A stretch of DNA of 64,000 bases. Origin: Adiantum capillus-veneris (taxonomy: Eukaryota > Streptophyta > Polypodiopsida > Polypodiales > Pteridaceae). The notes below the pieces were generated by a model. The model was not told the origin of the DNA. It worked only from the letters and a program-made list of their open reading frames with translations, and ran no database searches. A program made the position numbers and the translations under genes. The DNA lies in contig CM043956.1 in NCBI GenBank assembly GCA_014529385.2, positions 65,321,620 to 65,385,619 on the forward strand, read 5' to 3'. Positions 33,271-45,667 of the stretch are shown one piece after another (the first letter of the stretch is position 1; every line of letters starts with the position of its first letter).

Positions 33271-34519
33271 GGCGGACCCCCTCAGGGACACTTCTCTAGT
33301 TGTTCGCGGTGGCGCGAGGTGGAGTAGATGGCGGTTTTGGCAAGCCTGGCGGCACAGTGGAGGCGGTGGTGCACGCTGACAAAGGTGGCCGTGGTAAATT
33401 GATGACATGGCATGCCCGGTAAAGGTGGCTTCCCATGGCCCTTACGGCCCTCGGCTTTTGAAAGGAGAGACCCCCCCCAATAGCGAGATGGTTGTTGCCT
33501 AGGAGGGAAGGGAATGTGTCCCATGGTAGAGAGAGGAGAAGATCCCAAGGATGTTTAAGGAGCCCAGTCAAGGGAAAGATCTCATGGGCAGTGAGTAGGA
33601 AAGAGAGAAAGGGAGCCCAAAGGCCGAAAAAAAGTGGGAGCAAATGAAGAAAGAGAAGGAACCCATCCGAGAGGGGACCATAATGCAAGAGCACATGCAA
33701 AGGAGGCTAGAATGAGCAGGTTTGCACCATGCAGATAACAAACACCAAGAAAGTGCCAAGTGGTGGCCATGCAATGGAAATTTCTAAAGGAAGCTCCAGT
33801 TAATTGTACGAGCTAGATAGCTCTTGTTTTTTTCCTTTTTAGCCTTAGCCAAGCATTATAAAAGGGCATAGACGTTCATTTTTTGGGGTCTTTTGACCAA
33901 GTGGCTTTTTTGCCAGTCTTTTTTGCTAGAGAGAGTGATTGGAGGTTTTCAAGCCTATGTATTGCAAGCTTGCCTTTGGAGTTGCATACTTGACTGTACT
34001 ACCCCTCTATGCAATAACACCAAATATTTGCCCCTACTTCTTGTGTTGCTTCTCCCCGTCCCCCTCCTTTTCTCTTGCTCTTTGTGTACTTTTTGGTGTT
34101 TGCAGAGGGTTTGCCTGTAGCGTGAAGGGTGTCACTAAGAGGGCAGAATTGGGGTGTCTTGTGAGCCGGAAAGGGTGAGTTGAGCAGTGTGGGTGTGTTT
34201 GTGCTGAAAGTTGTTTTTTTGTGAGGTGCGAGGCGGTTGTTCGGTATGCTAAAGTGGAATTGTTAGTGCAAATTAGCCAATTTGAAGGTGTTATTAGAGA
34301 TTTTAGGGGTGATGTGGAATCCTTGGGCTATAGAGAGGCAAACATTTTGTGTGCTGGGTGTGTTCCCTATTCCCCCTCTCCAACGTGTCCAATTCATGAG
34401 CCGTGTGAGTTGCAGATGGTATGACATGAGAAATGTGGGCAAGTAAGGTAAGTATGGACATAGCTTTTGGGGCAAGCCTGGCACATAGGGCAAGGTAAAC
34501 CTCATTTACTGTCAAACAT

Positions 34520-34522
<3 letters not shown>
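33271..34522. other. GC-rich then ordinary unassigned stretch
   Basis: No gene was recognised. Many overlapping frames on both strands reflect GC-rich, low-stop sequence. TATAAAA at 33857-33863 is a possible promoter of an LTR formed with copy A. Confidence 0.35.

Positions 34523-34578
<56 letters not shown>
34523..34578. repeat. (GA)28 microsatellite
   Basis: Twenty-eight uninterrupted GA units. Confidence 0.98.
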
Positions 34579-34582
<4 letters not shown>

Positions 34583-34890
34583 ACCTAGAGCTCCCAGCTA
34601 GACTTTTTCTTGCTATAGCCACCTAGGACATTCACACCTCACTAGACTTGATAGATATGCTCCATTGTACAAATCAAACCAAAAGCGGGAAATCCTTAAA
34701 CTACTAGAGGACTTTTGGGAGGGCAATTGAGCTCCATTTTCAATAATGTTCTCACCAAAGAAGTGCATTTACTAGGAAGATTCAAGTGATTCCATTGAAG
34801 GATGCTTTTCAAATTTTGGCCCACCTCTCCCTTGGTATATACTTGATGGAAAGGCTTCGAGGCTTTGAGGCTTCGCGAAGGAGGAGGAAC

Positions 34891-35993
34891 CTGATGCATG
34901 AAAATAGAAAAAATTCTACGAATTTATTATGTACATAGCTATGGTCTTGACAAATTTGGATCTTCAAAATAAGGAGAGGTAGGAACAAACCCTATGAAAA
35001 AAACAAAATTCACTCGATGTTGATTCTACCCGACGGTCACTATAGGTGAAGAGTAAGAGTCAATAATGAAAGGGAGGAGAATATTATACATTATGGAGTT
35101 GGAGTCAACAAACTTTTATCAAATTCAAGCATAATTCACTTTTGGACACAAGGCTTGCGCATGGAGTCAAGAGGGGACCACTTGGACGACTTATGGAAGG
35201 GAAAAGACAAGCACATAGTTTTGTGGGATTCTTATCTATTTTTTCCATTCCAAATTTGAAAACATTTTTAACAAGAAAGTTGTGGGTGTTGAGCTTTCCT
35301 TTGTGTCCCTATTTTTATTATAGTTTTTGAAGCTACGGTTCGGGAGAGATAACCAAAATGGTGGAACCTATCTATGCACATGGGGAAGAATTGATGATTA
35401 TCCAACTCCACACACACAATTTCTTATAGGTTTCTCTCTATTATTGCTGGGTTTTCTCTTATTTTATCAAGATTCTCTCAAATGTTATAAGGAAGCTCTT
35501 GGACTCGAGCTATGGAAGGTGGCATGGAGACAAAGCTTGCCATGATGAAGAAGATTATGAGGAAATTGGTCAATTAGCATGGCACAAGGAGCTCTCTCAT
35601 TGGGAGAATACCCCTAATTGAGGTTACTTTGTAATAACTCATCTTGCTCATAATCTCTTCCCTAATCACTCTCTTGGCCTATAAAAGGAGGCCTTCTCTT
35701 TTGTAAATGGGGACTCAAAGCTTTGACACACACACAATCAAGATTTGACAGACACAATCAAGCTCTAGCACTCCTGCTCTCATATGTCCATCCTTGTGTA
35801 TGCACCTCTACGCACACATAGTTCTACTATGGCATAGTATTGGCTATGGTTATCTATTTTGGTTTCCTAATGGCCAAGAGGTTTGAGCTACCATGCACAC
35901 ACGATTTTGTGAGATGTTGATTATGTGCAATTTCTCTCTTGAATGTTTGTATGTTGTTGATGTATCCTATATTGATGAAGCTATAAGGATATC

Positions 35994-36053
<60 letters not shown>

Positions 36054-36114
36054 TATCTCATATTCTCCTTGTGTTATGTGCTGACTCCTTACCATACATC
36101 CTAGCCACATTTCA
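34891..36114 (+). repeat. Possible LTR
   Basis: The segment begins TGATGCATG, contains TATAAAAG at 35680, and ends near TTTCA at 36114 shortly before TTGGTGCCCCTGTTG (36121), a possible primer site. A gypsy protease fragment on the same strand follows at 36985. There is no second copy in the window, so both boundaries are tentative. Confidence 0.4.
35997..36051. repeat. (CT)n microsatellite
   Basis: About 27 CT units. It is the opposite strand sense to the GA run at 34523. Confidence 0.98.
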
Positions 36115-36269
36115 AGCTAGTTGGTGCCCCTGTTGTGTACCTCCCACGATGAGGCCATCTTGGAGTCTTGGTGTAGAGACCACCGGGTCTGTTTTGCACC
36201 TCCACCTCTCCTTTGGTGCCCCTAATGAGGAGGGATTTGCAAAGACTTTCTATCATTAAAGAGTAGGGA

Positions 36270-36405
36270 TGCATGCCATCAATAATGGACGAGTGGCTAC
36301 AAGAGTTTTTAAATTGGAGGACTAAAGAAGAGGAGAATTTAGAAGCACTCAAGGCCTTCATTAAAGTTCTATTGCCAGGTTGCAACGTCATCGATATCCA
36401 AGAGG
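36270..36405 (+). other. Small open frame ending at a splice-donor-like site
   Basis: A 45-codon frame starting 'MPSIMDEWLQEF' and rich in Glu/Leu runs to CAAGAG|GTAAGC at 36405. It may be the N-terminal part of the gag that precedes the protease fragment downstream. It has no homologue I recognise. Confidence 0.3.
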
Positions 36406-36984
36406 TAAGCTCCCCATCTTGCATTGCTTGTGCTAATTGAAAATCAAGAGAATTAGAAGGGAGGGCTATAGAATGTCATCACTAATGTCAATCAAAGCAT
36501 TCTATCAACGAGTGCCGAGAGAGGAGGTGAAGAAAGAACGATGAGTTTTTCTTTTGAGAACCGCATCAACACTCCCACACTAGTCAGATTTTTTGTCTCA
36601 CCAAGTGTCTTCTCTCCAATGGTCAGATAAGAGTCATGAACTACATCAACCAAGAATACCGCTGCTACAGTTATGGGGAGTATGGCAAAGGTTCTTGGGT
36701 TCTTATGCAGCCAAGAAGGAGAAAAAGCTCGAAAGAAACAAACATATTTTGTTTTGCATGGAAAGCAAGAGTTCTGGATTTCAAAGTCGAGGTCGATAAG
36801 AAGACTATGAAATAAGTCTTTGTTCAACATGTTTTCACTCACTCCGATGTGATTGCTAATGGCGGCGATGTCTCCATGGTGCATAATCCACGGTGCAATT
36901 GTAAGATAATTATTTAGCACTCCTCTATAAATTTTATCTTAATTTCAAATGAGAATCTTTTTTTTTCTTCTTCTTTTATCACAG

Positions 36985-37823
36985 GTTGTAATACTACCCA
37001 CACCCAAGGAGGCAAAATTTCAACACAAGAGCAAGACAAAACTAGATTTCACTGCCAAGAGCAAGAACACCACCACCAAGGACATCACAAAAAGCAGCAC
37101 TTGTGAAAATCCTACAATGGCTTGTGTAACCATAGTCACCACCATATACCCTCCTTACACCTTTACCACCACCACTATAGCTGGCAAACGGATAGTGAGT
37201 GTCATCAGTCTTGAAGGTAAGGGACAGGCAAAAGTGGAGGAGGATATCAAAGGAGTATCAAAAGGTAAGATCAAGGTAGAAGAGGTAGACATTATGGGAT
37301 TTAATCACTCTAGACATGAGGAATCTTCACAAAGGGAATAAAAGATGAAGGCCAAGGGAGAGTCAATAAAGAAGAAGTCTAAGCCACGACAAAAAATTGG
37401 CATTTCAAATTTCACAATTGGTGAGCCTATAGAATATTGTGATCTTGTGAGTCATGTTTCTATGCAGGGCTTGAATATCCCTAAGGGGGAGGGCTACCGA
37501 ATTATCTTAGGGAGACCATGGCTCAAGACCATGAGAACCAAGAAAAATCTGGACACAGGAATTTTCAAGATGCAAGGTAGAAAGGGCAAGGAGATCCCAT
37601 ACATCATGAAGGTCAGTATAAGCAACAAGGGATGGACCTAGAGACTAGTGCACTCTCTCACAATTTTACTACAACTTCAGAGAAGGAGGAATATACCACA
37701 ATAAATGATAGTGACAACTCTCTTGAAATCATGGGTCTCATTATCACTAATCACAACAAGGTGGATCCACCGGATATACAATTGCAAGAAGGAAGCATGA
37801 AGTCTTTGGCACTACACCAATGA
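36985..37823 (+). pseudogene. Gypsy protease-region fragment
   Basis: A plus-strand frame (opening after a TTTTATCACAG acceptor-like site at 36984) is Lys/Thr-rich, crosses TAA at 37339 and reaches 'YRIILGRPWLKTM' near 37500, the conserved second strand of gypsy retropepsins, comparable with ILGRPWL in the intact element. No D[ST]G active site is visible upstream. A frame change at about 37630 continues to 37823. RT does not follow on this strand. A gypsy gag-protease remnant is the best reading. Confidence 0.55.
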
Positions 37824-38306
37824 AAGGAAGCAATCGTAGACCAAACTCAAATTGTTGTTACCAAGGAGTGGGATTTTGGAGTCCCATCCTCTGAAGATTC
37901 TTAAGCAAGTGGATGTAGTAGAAACTTATCAATGATCTAGGTTTGGCATCCTGGATATAGAGATTGCGTTTGAACATATTGTGTGATATGCATTTATGAA
38001 AACCTAAAAACAAAACTTATCACAAGGGGTGGTCATAAGGGTCATAGAAAATGGATCCCAATGTGAGAAAGATGGCAGTATGGTCTTGTATACATATAGG
38101 TGAGATGAAAATGTTTTCAACCAGTGGATTGCAACCTATCTTTTGTATATGCTATGCACTTTGGTACAAACATGTATCAAGCTTGCCTTTGAGATACAAG
38201 GTTGGTGTCTTATTACCAATTTTAGGAAAGACAATGGACCTTTTTTACAGCATCAAAGAGGATAGTGACTCTTTTGCTCGCTTCAGAAATAGCAGCAAGC
38301 TAGGTT
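37824..38306. other. Unassigned stretch
   Basis: A 101-codon plus frame (38051-38356) shows no similarity I recognise. Nothing else is evident. Confidence 0.3.
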
Positions 38307-38940
38307 CTAAAGAAAACAGGGACTTTCCACATCAACAAGGAAGCCTAGAGGGATAATCCTCCGTCCTGGCTGCAAATGTAGCACTACCTTTGTCAGTAGA
38401 TTATTAGTTGTTAACACAAAGAAATTGTGCACAATCAAATGCACCTTAAACCTGCAAGCGAAGACCATAGCCATCACCCATTGCTCTACCCCGGTGTAGG
38501 TAGCCTCTCCTGGGCTAATCACTCTGCTCTCGAAGTATATCGGCTTGTAGCTTCTCCCTACCTTTTGCAGTAGAACTGCTCCAATAGCAATTGTACCCAC
38601 CGTCATACACACATAGAAGTCATCCTCTTGATTGGGAGGACACACCGCTGGAAACTGACACAAAATCTCCTTGACCCTATCAAAAGCTTCCTGAGCTTCA
38701 TCCCACTCATAACCATACACTTGTTGAGCTCTCTTTTGAAGAGGATGCATATATTGTTACAGCATCCAAAAGAAACGTGATAGATACTTTAGCTTATGAA
38801 CAAACTAAGAAAACCTGGAGCATCTGATGGTGGCTCCATCAACACCAATGCCTTTACCTTTCGGGATCGGCCTCTATACCATTTGTGACACCACATGACC
38901 CAACAACTACGCTCGAGGCTGTGCTAGCTTGCACTTTATC
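38307..38940 (-). pseudogene. Gypsy RT-RNase H fragment
   Basis: On the minus strand, from about 38940: 'KLAQPRA.LLGHVVS', the RT connection, then 'AQEAFDRVKEILCQFPAV', 'DDFYVCMTVGTIAIGAVLLQ' and 'GEATYTGVEQWVMAMVFACRF', the gypsy RNase H domain. Stops occur before 38750 and the end is lost near 38307. It lies opposite in strand to the protease fragment at 36985, so the two are not one element without an inversion. Confidence 0.75.
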
Positions 38941-39289
38941 TTCATTTTTTTACCCCTTCAAGGGAGCTTTTCACTGCTCTATGGCCTAAACTTGACTCTT
39001 TCTCTCTCTATCCGACTCCTCCTCCACTTCTTCCTCTATTTCTCTCTCCCTTTGCTCCTCTTTGGTCCGCTTTCACCTCATCCGGCCTTGGCTTGTCCGG
39101 CCCTTGCTTTTTTCTTTGTACACTTTGGCGGCCTCCGGGCTCCTTCTCTCTTTCCCTGCTCACTACCTGCACCGTGGGACCCTCCCTTTTGCACTTGTCC
39201 TTGCCTTGGACCCGGCTGCTCCTGCCTTTCTTTGATTCTTGTGGGACTACCCTCTTAACCACACACCGGGGAGGGGGAGTGCAATAGCG

Positions 39290-40290
39290 ACATCGCTATT
39301 GCCCTCTCCCCCTCAACTCTAAAAGGTGGGGTCTTCGATGGCCGTGAGCATGTGCCCCTGTTGGGTGTTTCCACGTCATTAATTAGGGCCGCCCCCTTCG
39401 CCAGTGCGCCACCAGCGCATGGCACCTCTACCATCCACCTCACTGAAAACCACTGCATGCACCGTCGCGCAGAGCCGCAAGCGGCCACGGCGCCGACCTC
39501 CATAGCCACCGCCACGAGAGGGGCTCATTCCCCTTTGGATACCCATAGAGGGTGCTCCTCCTGGCATATATACCACAAAATCTATGCTTTCGTACCTACT
39601 TATGGGTTTATTTAGGCCACGTGGAAGCTCCTCGCCACTCTCACTCGAGAGGGGTTGGAAAAACCTTTACAAAATCCCATTTTCTCCTTTTGCTCACCAC
39701 AGTTGACACTCACTACTTACATGCTTGATGGCAGATCCGTAAAGTTATGCCGGATCATCACTGAGTTGGCCCCTTAGCTGTGCAGACCTCACCACATTCT
39801 GACTCTCCCGAGCTCGCTATCTGAGTCCATAAAAAATAGGAAAAACTACCTGCAAACTTTTCACTGCGAAATCCCCCCGACTTGATCCTACCGCACCTTG
39901 CTGACCGAGTATCCGATTGACATGCCATCATTTTGTGTTAACTCCTCATGGTGTAAAATATCTTTGAGAGCCTTGGTGAGGCCAAAAAGATACCAGACGG
40001 TACATCCTCCAGTGCAGGCAAGTGGACTCAAACCTGGCCCTCAAGAAATATTCTGATGGACATAACTTGCTATCCAGAGCTCCTATTCACGATCCAAAAA
40101 GACAAGCCTGTTCCACAACTTGAGCCCTAAACATGTATCCACTGACACCTGCTCGAGCCACCTGTCCTCAGCTGCCCTATCCATCGTGGATCTGCTACAC
40201 ACTCTTCAGTATCTTGCACATCGTGGCTCCGTTTGACGAGCTGTCTGGATCGGCTTCTAGAGCACACCAAACCCATCTAGACCATACCGC
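39290..40290 (-). repeat. Diverged inverted repeat, copy B
   Basis: Its reverse complement matches 32430-33270 over several blocks in the same order. It is GC-rich and ends before the PPR remnant. Frames inside it on both strands are not convincing. Confidence 0.6.
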
Positions 40291-40439
40291 AGCACTTTTG
40301 GCCTAAAAAACCGCCTCAGGCATACTTTTCTGCTATCCTTTGGCTGGCCAGAACCTTGGCACCTACCCTAGCCTTCTACACTACACTTGCCGGCTACCTC
40401 TTCTTGGCATAGACCACCTACTAGCTTCGACCAACTTTG

Positions 40440-41735
40440 GCTGTACCAACATGCGCAAAATTCTCGTGTATCTAAGAGGCTTCCACTTCAGGATGTCATC
40501 TCTTGGAGTAGTGTATCCATTGTGGCATATGCTAAGGAGGGGAATGGTGACAAACCTATGGGGTGTTTTCAGTAAATGCAAAATGAGGGCATCTCTCCAT
40601 ATACAAATGAATACGCTTGAGGGGCTCCCTGTCTAGGGCGTCATCTCTTACAATGCATTTATTGATGGATATGCCCAAGAGGGACATGTACAAGAACCTC
40701 TGGGCTATTTTTACTGGGTTCAAAGCGAGGAGTGCTTGAGGAGCTTTCTATCTGGGAGATCATCTCTTGGGAATGCATTGATTGTGGAATTTACCCAACT
40801 GAGGTAGATGAAATCACATATGCTTGAGGTGCTCCGCGTCCCAAATGCCATCCCTTCGAACACATTGATTGTGAAATATGCACAAAAGTGGTAGGGCGAG
40901 GAAGCTAGAGTTTGTTTTGAGTTGATGCAAACCAAGGTTGTTTCTCCAGATGAAAACATCTATGCTTGTAGCTTCAAGGCATGGGGGACTATGCAAAATA
41001 CTAACACGTCATACTTGAGAATGCCTTGGTCGACATCTAAAAAAAATGTGGTGCTTAAAGGAGCTTCCTGTGTGGAATGTCTTCTCTTGGATTGCATTCA
41101 TTTGCCTAGGAGGTGTAGGGTGAGGAAGCTATGGCTAATTTTAGTGAATGTGAAGCAAGGACATCCCTATGGATGCAATTACCTACACTTGGGAATCTCT
41201 ATGCATTGATTGTCAAGATATACCCAAGAGCCATAGGGTGAGGAAGTTGTGGGTTGTTTTACAATAGATGTGAAGCAAGGGTTTCTCTCTGCATGCAATC
41301 ACCTATGCTTGCATCTTCAAGGCACATGGGACTATGCATGATGATGATACCGGCAAAGAATTCATGCAATCACCTATGCAACTTGCATCTTCAAGGCATA
41401 TGGGACTATGCAAGATGATGATACCAGCAAAGAATTCATGATGATATTGTTAGTCGGGGGTTGTTGAAAAAAACATGTCTTGCTTGGAATTCCTTGGTCG
41501 ACACATACGCAGAAATTTGGTGCACCTAAGAAGCTTCCTCTTCGGAATGTCATCTCTTGGAGTAGTGCATCCATTGTGGCATATGCTGAGGAGGGGTAGG
41601 GTGAAGAATCTGCAAAGAATTCATGATAATATTGTTAGTCGGGGGTTGTTTTAAAAAAATGTCTTCTTGGGAATTCCTTGGTCAACTATACAAGATGCTG
41701 ATATTGGTAAATAAGTCATAATGATATTGTTAGTC
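40440..41735 (+). pseudogene. Pentatricopeptide repeat (PPR) gene remnant
   Basis: Degenerate plus-strand modules keep the pattern 'LPLQDVISWSS..VAYAKEG' (40475-40540), again near 40640-40690 ('VISYNAFIDGYAQEG'), 40740-40800, 41060-41110 and 41520-41590 ('LPLRNVISWSSASIVAYAEEG'), with 'EFHDDIVSRGLLKKN' near 41425-41470. This is the PLS-type PPR arrangement of plant RNA-processing factors, which bind organellar RNA. Stops and frameshifts interrupt every module, so it makes no protein. A 71-bp segment is duplicated in tandem at 41292-41438. Confidence 0.75.
41292..41438. repeat. 71-76 bp tandem duplication in the PPR remnant
   Basis: Units at 41292-41362 and 41363-41438 both read CATGCAATCACCTATGC to CAAAGAATT with a few differences and a five-base indel. 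Confidence 0.85.
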
Positions 41736-41819
41736 AGGGATCGGCATGTATGACAACTGTAGTGTACTTCAGAGGCACAAAAAGCGATTAGAGAGATTCT
41801 TATTTAAAGGGTTGTCTAG

Positions 41820-44800
41820 CAAGGGCACGCAGCGTATGGCGTATGGCAAAAGCTATGTGGTATGTACGAGAAACAAAGTGCTGCTTCTCAGATTTACTGG
41901 CTCAAGAAATTGGTGGATGTGAAGATGAAGGAAGGGACAGTCATGTCAAATCATCTCAATGAATTTCACACAATTTTCAATCAGTTAACAGCACCGGAGA
42001 TAGTCTTTCCAGATTCAATGAAGGCTATGTTTCTCTTAATCACTTTGCCAGATAGTTGGGATACTTTTTGTACAGCGCTAAGTAATTCTGTCGCGCCAGA
42101 AGGTCTTACAAGTGCCAATGCAGAAGGGAGCTTGCTCACAGAAGAAGTGAACAGGAAGAACATTGACAAAGGCAAAGGCAACAATGGTTTGGTCGTTCGA
42201 GGAAGACAACAGTCTAAAGAGAAGAAGGGTAAGAAGGCACAAAACCGAAGTAAGTCTCGTGATTCAAAGTCAAAGGATGACATAGAATGCTACCATTGTG
42301 GCAAGAAGGGTCACATGAAGCGAGACTGTACGAAGTGGAAACAAGAAAAAGGCAAAACAAAGAGTTCTGAGCAAGATGAAAAGAAGAGTTCAGTGAAGAT
42401 TGAAGAGGTGAATGTCACAGGATCTAGTTCAGACAATGATTCTGATATAGCAGCTGGTGAGATCTTCCTCACAAGAAATTTTGATTCTGTTTTCTTGACT
42501 GCAGAGGATGGACATGCTATGAGTGATTGGATTATCACCTCAGGTGCATCTTTACATGTTTCTCCGCACAAAGAGTGGTTTACATCATATGTGGATACTA
42601 AAGATTATGTCAGACTTGGAAATGAGCAGGTTTGTGACATACTTGGAGTGGGAGATGTGCAGTTGAAGTTTCAGAATGGCTCTTCTGTATGGCTCAAGAA
42701 TGTTAGACATGTTCCAGCAATCTGAAAGAGCTTGATCAGTACAGGGAAGTTGGACGATGCGGGTTATGTGACAGTTTTTGGGAACAGCGCTTGGAAGATC
42801 TCCAAAGGTTCGATGACTCTAGCACATGGCAGCAAGTCAGGAAATCTGTACACTTTACATGTTTCACAGGTTAAAAACCATGTAATTAATGTGATTGAGC
42901 AGCCAAGTGTGTCACTGTGGCATCGTAGGCTGGGATATATGTGTCATTGTGGCATTGTAGGCTGGGACATATGTCAAAAAGAGGAATGGAAATACTTTCT
43001 CATTATGGTTATTTGCCTGGATTTTCATTTGAAGATTTTGAGTTTTGTGAGCATTGTGTTTATGGTAAGCAAACACAGGAACCGCACAGATCAAAGAGGA
43101 ATCGTAGGGACGAACGGTTAGCTCTTGTGCACGGTGATCTATGTGGACCAATGCCTAGTTTGTCACTAGGGGGAGCAGCGTACTTTTGTACATTCATAGA
43201 TGACTATTCTCGCAAAGTATGGGTTTACTTCTTGAAGCACAAGGATGAGGTGCTCAAGGTCTTTAAGACATTCTTGCAGCTTGTGGAGAATCAGAGTGGT
43301 CAGAAGATGAAGTGCTTGAGAACTGACAATGGTGGAGAGTACGTTTCCAAAGCTTTTCAAGACTTTTGTGAAGCAAAAGGGATTAAGTGGGAACTTACTA
43401 CACCATATAATCCTTCACAGAATGGAGTTGTAGAACGTATGAATAGGACCATACAAGAGAAGGTCACAAGCATGTTGTCAAATGCTGAGTTGCCTGATGG
43501 ATTTTCTGCGGAAGCAGTGGCTACAGCAGTCCATTTGATCAACAGGTCTCCTAGTAGGGTTCTGGATAAGAGTGCAGTGGCCGAGATGCTATGGACAGGC
43601 AAGGCACCTTCGTATAAGCATCTCAGAGTCTTTGGTTGTGACGCTTATAGCCATATTCCTAAGGAGTTCAGGAATAAGTTAGAACCAAAGAGCAAGAAGT
43701 GTATATTTCTTGGCTATGGAGAATCGGGCGAGTTGGGTTACCGGCTTTGGGATCCTGAGTCCAGAAAACTTATTCGTAGCAATGATGTCCATTTCAATGG
43801 AGCCAAGTTTCACGCTAAGCCAGAGAAGACAAAGGAGATCAGAAGAGTTGTCTTCAGGGAATATGGACCTAGTGCTAGCACATCAAGACAGCATGGTCAG
43901 GCTTAGGAACAGCCTATAGTGGCTAGAGAGGCAGAATCAGTTGTGGTGAGACGTTCTGAGCGTGTCTTGAAACCACCTGATCTTTATGTGCCATTTCTAA
44001 ATTATGTCATGCTCATAGATTGCGGAGAACCATCTTGTTACAAGGAAGCATTACAAGTGGTTGACTCGAAAAAATGGCAGTTGGCCATGCAGTCAGAGAT
44101 GACAGCTCTGCATAAAAACCAGACATGGAAGCTAGTTAAATTACCACAGGGCAAAAAGGCTCTACCTTGTAAATGGGTTTATAGGTATAAGATCACCGCT
44201 CATGATAGTCATCCAAAGTACAAAGCAAGGCTTGTTGCCAAGGGCTTTAAGCAAGAACAAGGCATTGACTTTGATGAAGTCTTCTCTCCAGTGGTGGTTA
44301 AGATGACTACATTGAGATGCTTTCTTGCATTGGTTGCCATATTGGATTTGGTGTTGCACCAAATGGATGTCAAGACAACGTTCTTGCATGGTGATTTAGA
44401 TGTGGAAATTTACATGCAGCAGCCAGAAGGGTTTGTTGAGAAAGGCAAGGAAGATTTGGTATGCCAGTTGTTAAAAAGTCTTTATGGCTTAAAACAATCA
44501 CCGAGGGAATGGTACCATAAGTTCCACCAGTTTATGCTTTCTCAAGGCTACAAACGTAGTGAGTTTGATCACTGTCTATATACAAAGAAGGCTAAGGGTG
44601 GCAGTTGGCTAATCCTTATTTTGTATGTGGATGACATGTTGATTGTTGGCAAACACTTGGAAGAAATTTCAGCTTTGAAGTCAAAGATGGAAAAATTGTT
44701 TGACATGAAAGACATGGGTGAGGCAAGTCGTATACTTGGTATGCGCATTGAGAGAGACAGATCAAAGAATTTGGTTTGGTTATCTCAAACAGAGTATATT

Positions 44801-45583
44801 GACAAGGTTTTGCAACATTTCAATATGGAGAAGGGAAAGGCATTGAGTGTTCCATTGCCACCATATGTGAAACTTAGCAAACAAGATTGTCCTGTGTCTG
44901 AGGAAGAAAAGGCTGAAATGGATAAGATTCCATATGCGTCTGCAGTGGGTAGTTTGATGTATTCAATGATTGGTACACGTCTGGATATTGCGTTTGCAAT
45001 GGGAGTGGTTAGCATATATATGTCAAATCCTGGCAAGAAACATTGGGAGGCACTGAAAGGTATCATGAGATACTTAAAACATACAAAGAGTATGCGCATA
45101 TGCTATGGTAGTCAGGATTTGAGTGTTAGAGGATACACTGACTCAGATTATGCAGGAGACTTGGATAAGAGGAGATCTACATCAGGCTATGTCTTTACAT
45201 TGGCTGGAGGTGCCATATCATGGCAATCTTGATTACAAGATTGTATTACGCAGTCTACTACAGAAGCTGAGTATGTTGCAGCAAATGAGGCATGCAAAGA
45301 AGATTTTTGTCTTGGTAGATTGGTAGCAGACTTGGGAATCAAAGTAGATATGCTAGAGTTATATTGTGATAGTCAAAGTGCTATACAATTGGCAAAGAAT
45401 CTAGTGTTACATTCAAAGACTAAGCATATTGATGTGAAATATCACTTCATTAGGGAAGTACTTGAAGACAAGCAGATACAACTACTGAAGATCCACACAA
45501 AGGAAAATCCTGTTGATCTACTCACAAAGGGACTTCCAGGAGAGGGCTTTGTGCATTGTCGTGAGTTATTGGGCATTGGATAG
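41820..45583 (+). pseudogene. Second copia gag-pol, three nonsense codons and a 32-bp duplication
   Basis: Coding sequence is recognisable from about 41830 ('VWQKLCGMYEKQS'). Zinc knuckle CYHCGKKGHMKRDC lies near 42288-42330. The protease site reads TSGAS near 42538, so its catalytic Asp is Thr. TGA at 42723 and a 32-bp tandem duplication at 42909-42972 break the frame before integrase, whose HHCC region (near 42945-43060) and DDE residues (near 43130, 43325 and 43430) follow. TAG at 43904 separates integrase from RT, which keeps an intact YVDD near 44625. TGA at 45230 interrupts RNase H; the frame then runs to its natural stop at 45583. Damage is slight compared with the other remnants. Confidence 0.9.
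42909..42972. repeat. 32-bp tandem duplication shifting the copia frame
   Basis: Units 42909-42940 and 42941-42972 differ at three positions. The unit covers the 'SLWHRRLGYM' part of the pre-integrase zinc region, so it appears twice in different frames. Confidence 0.9.
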
Positions 45584-45667
45584 ATGGCAGTCATGTAAAT
45601 CTTTGTACATTTATGTTCATAGATTTACAGTTACTTAAAGTGCCACATTGGACTTTAACTGGGACGT

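Noticed and set aside
33094-33700. Overlapping GC-rich frames on both strands
   Set aside because: Low stop frequency in GC-rich repeat DNA explains them; both strands are equally open and neither matches a family.
38929-39615. Plus-strand proteins rich in Leu, Pro and Ser
   Set aside because: They lie in diverged inverted repeat copy B and are GC-driven; no homology was recognised.
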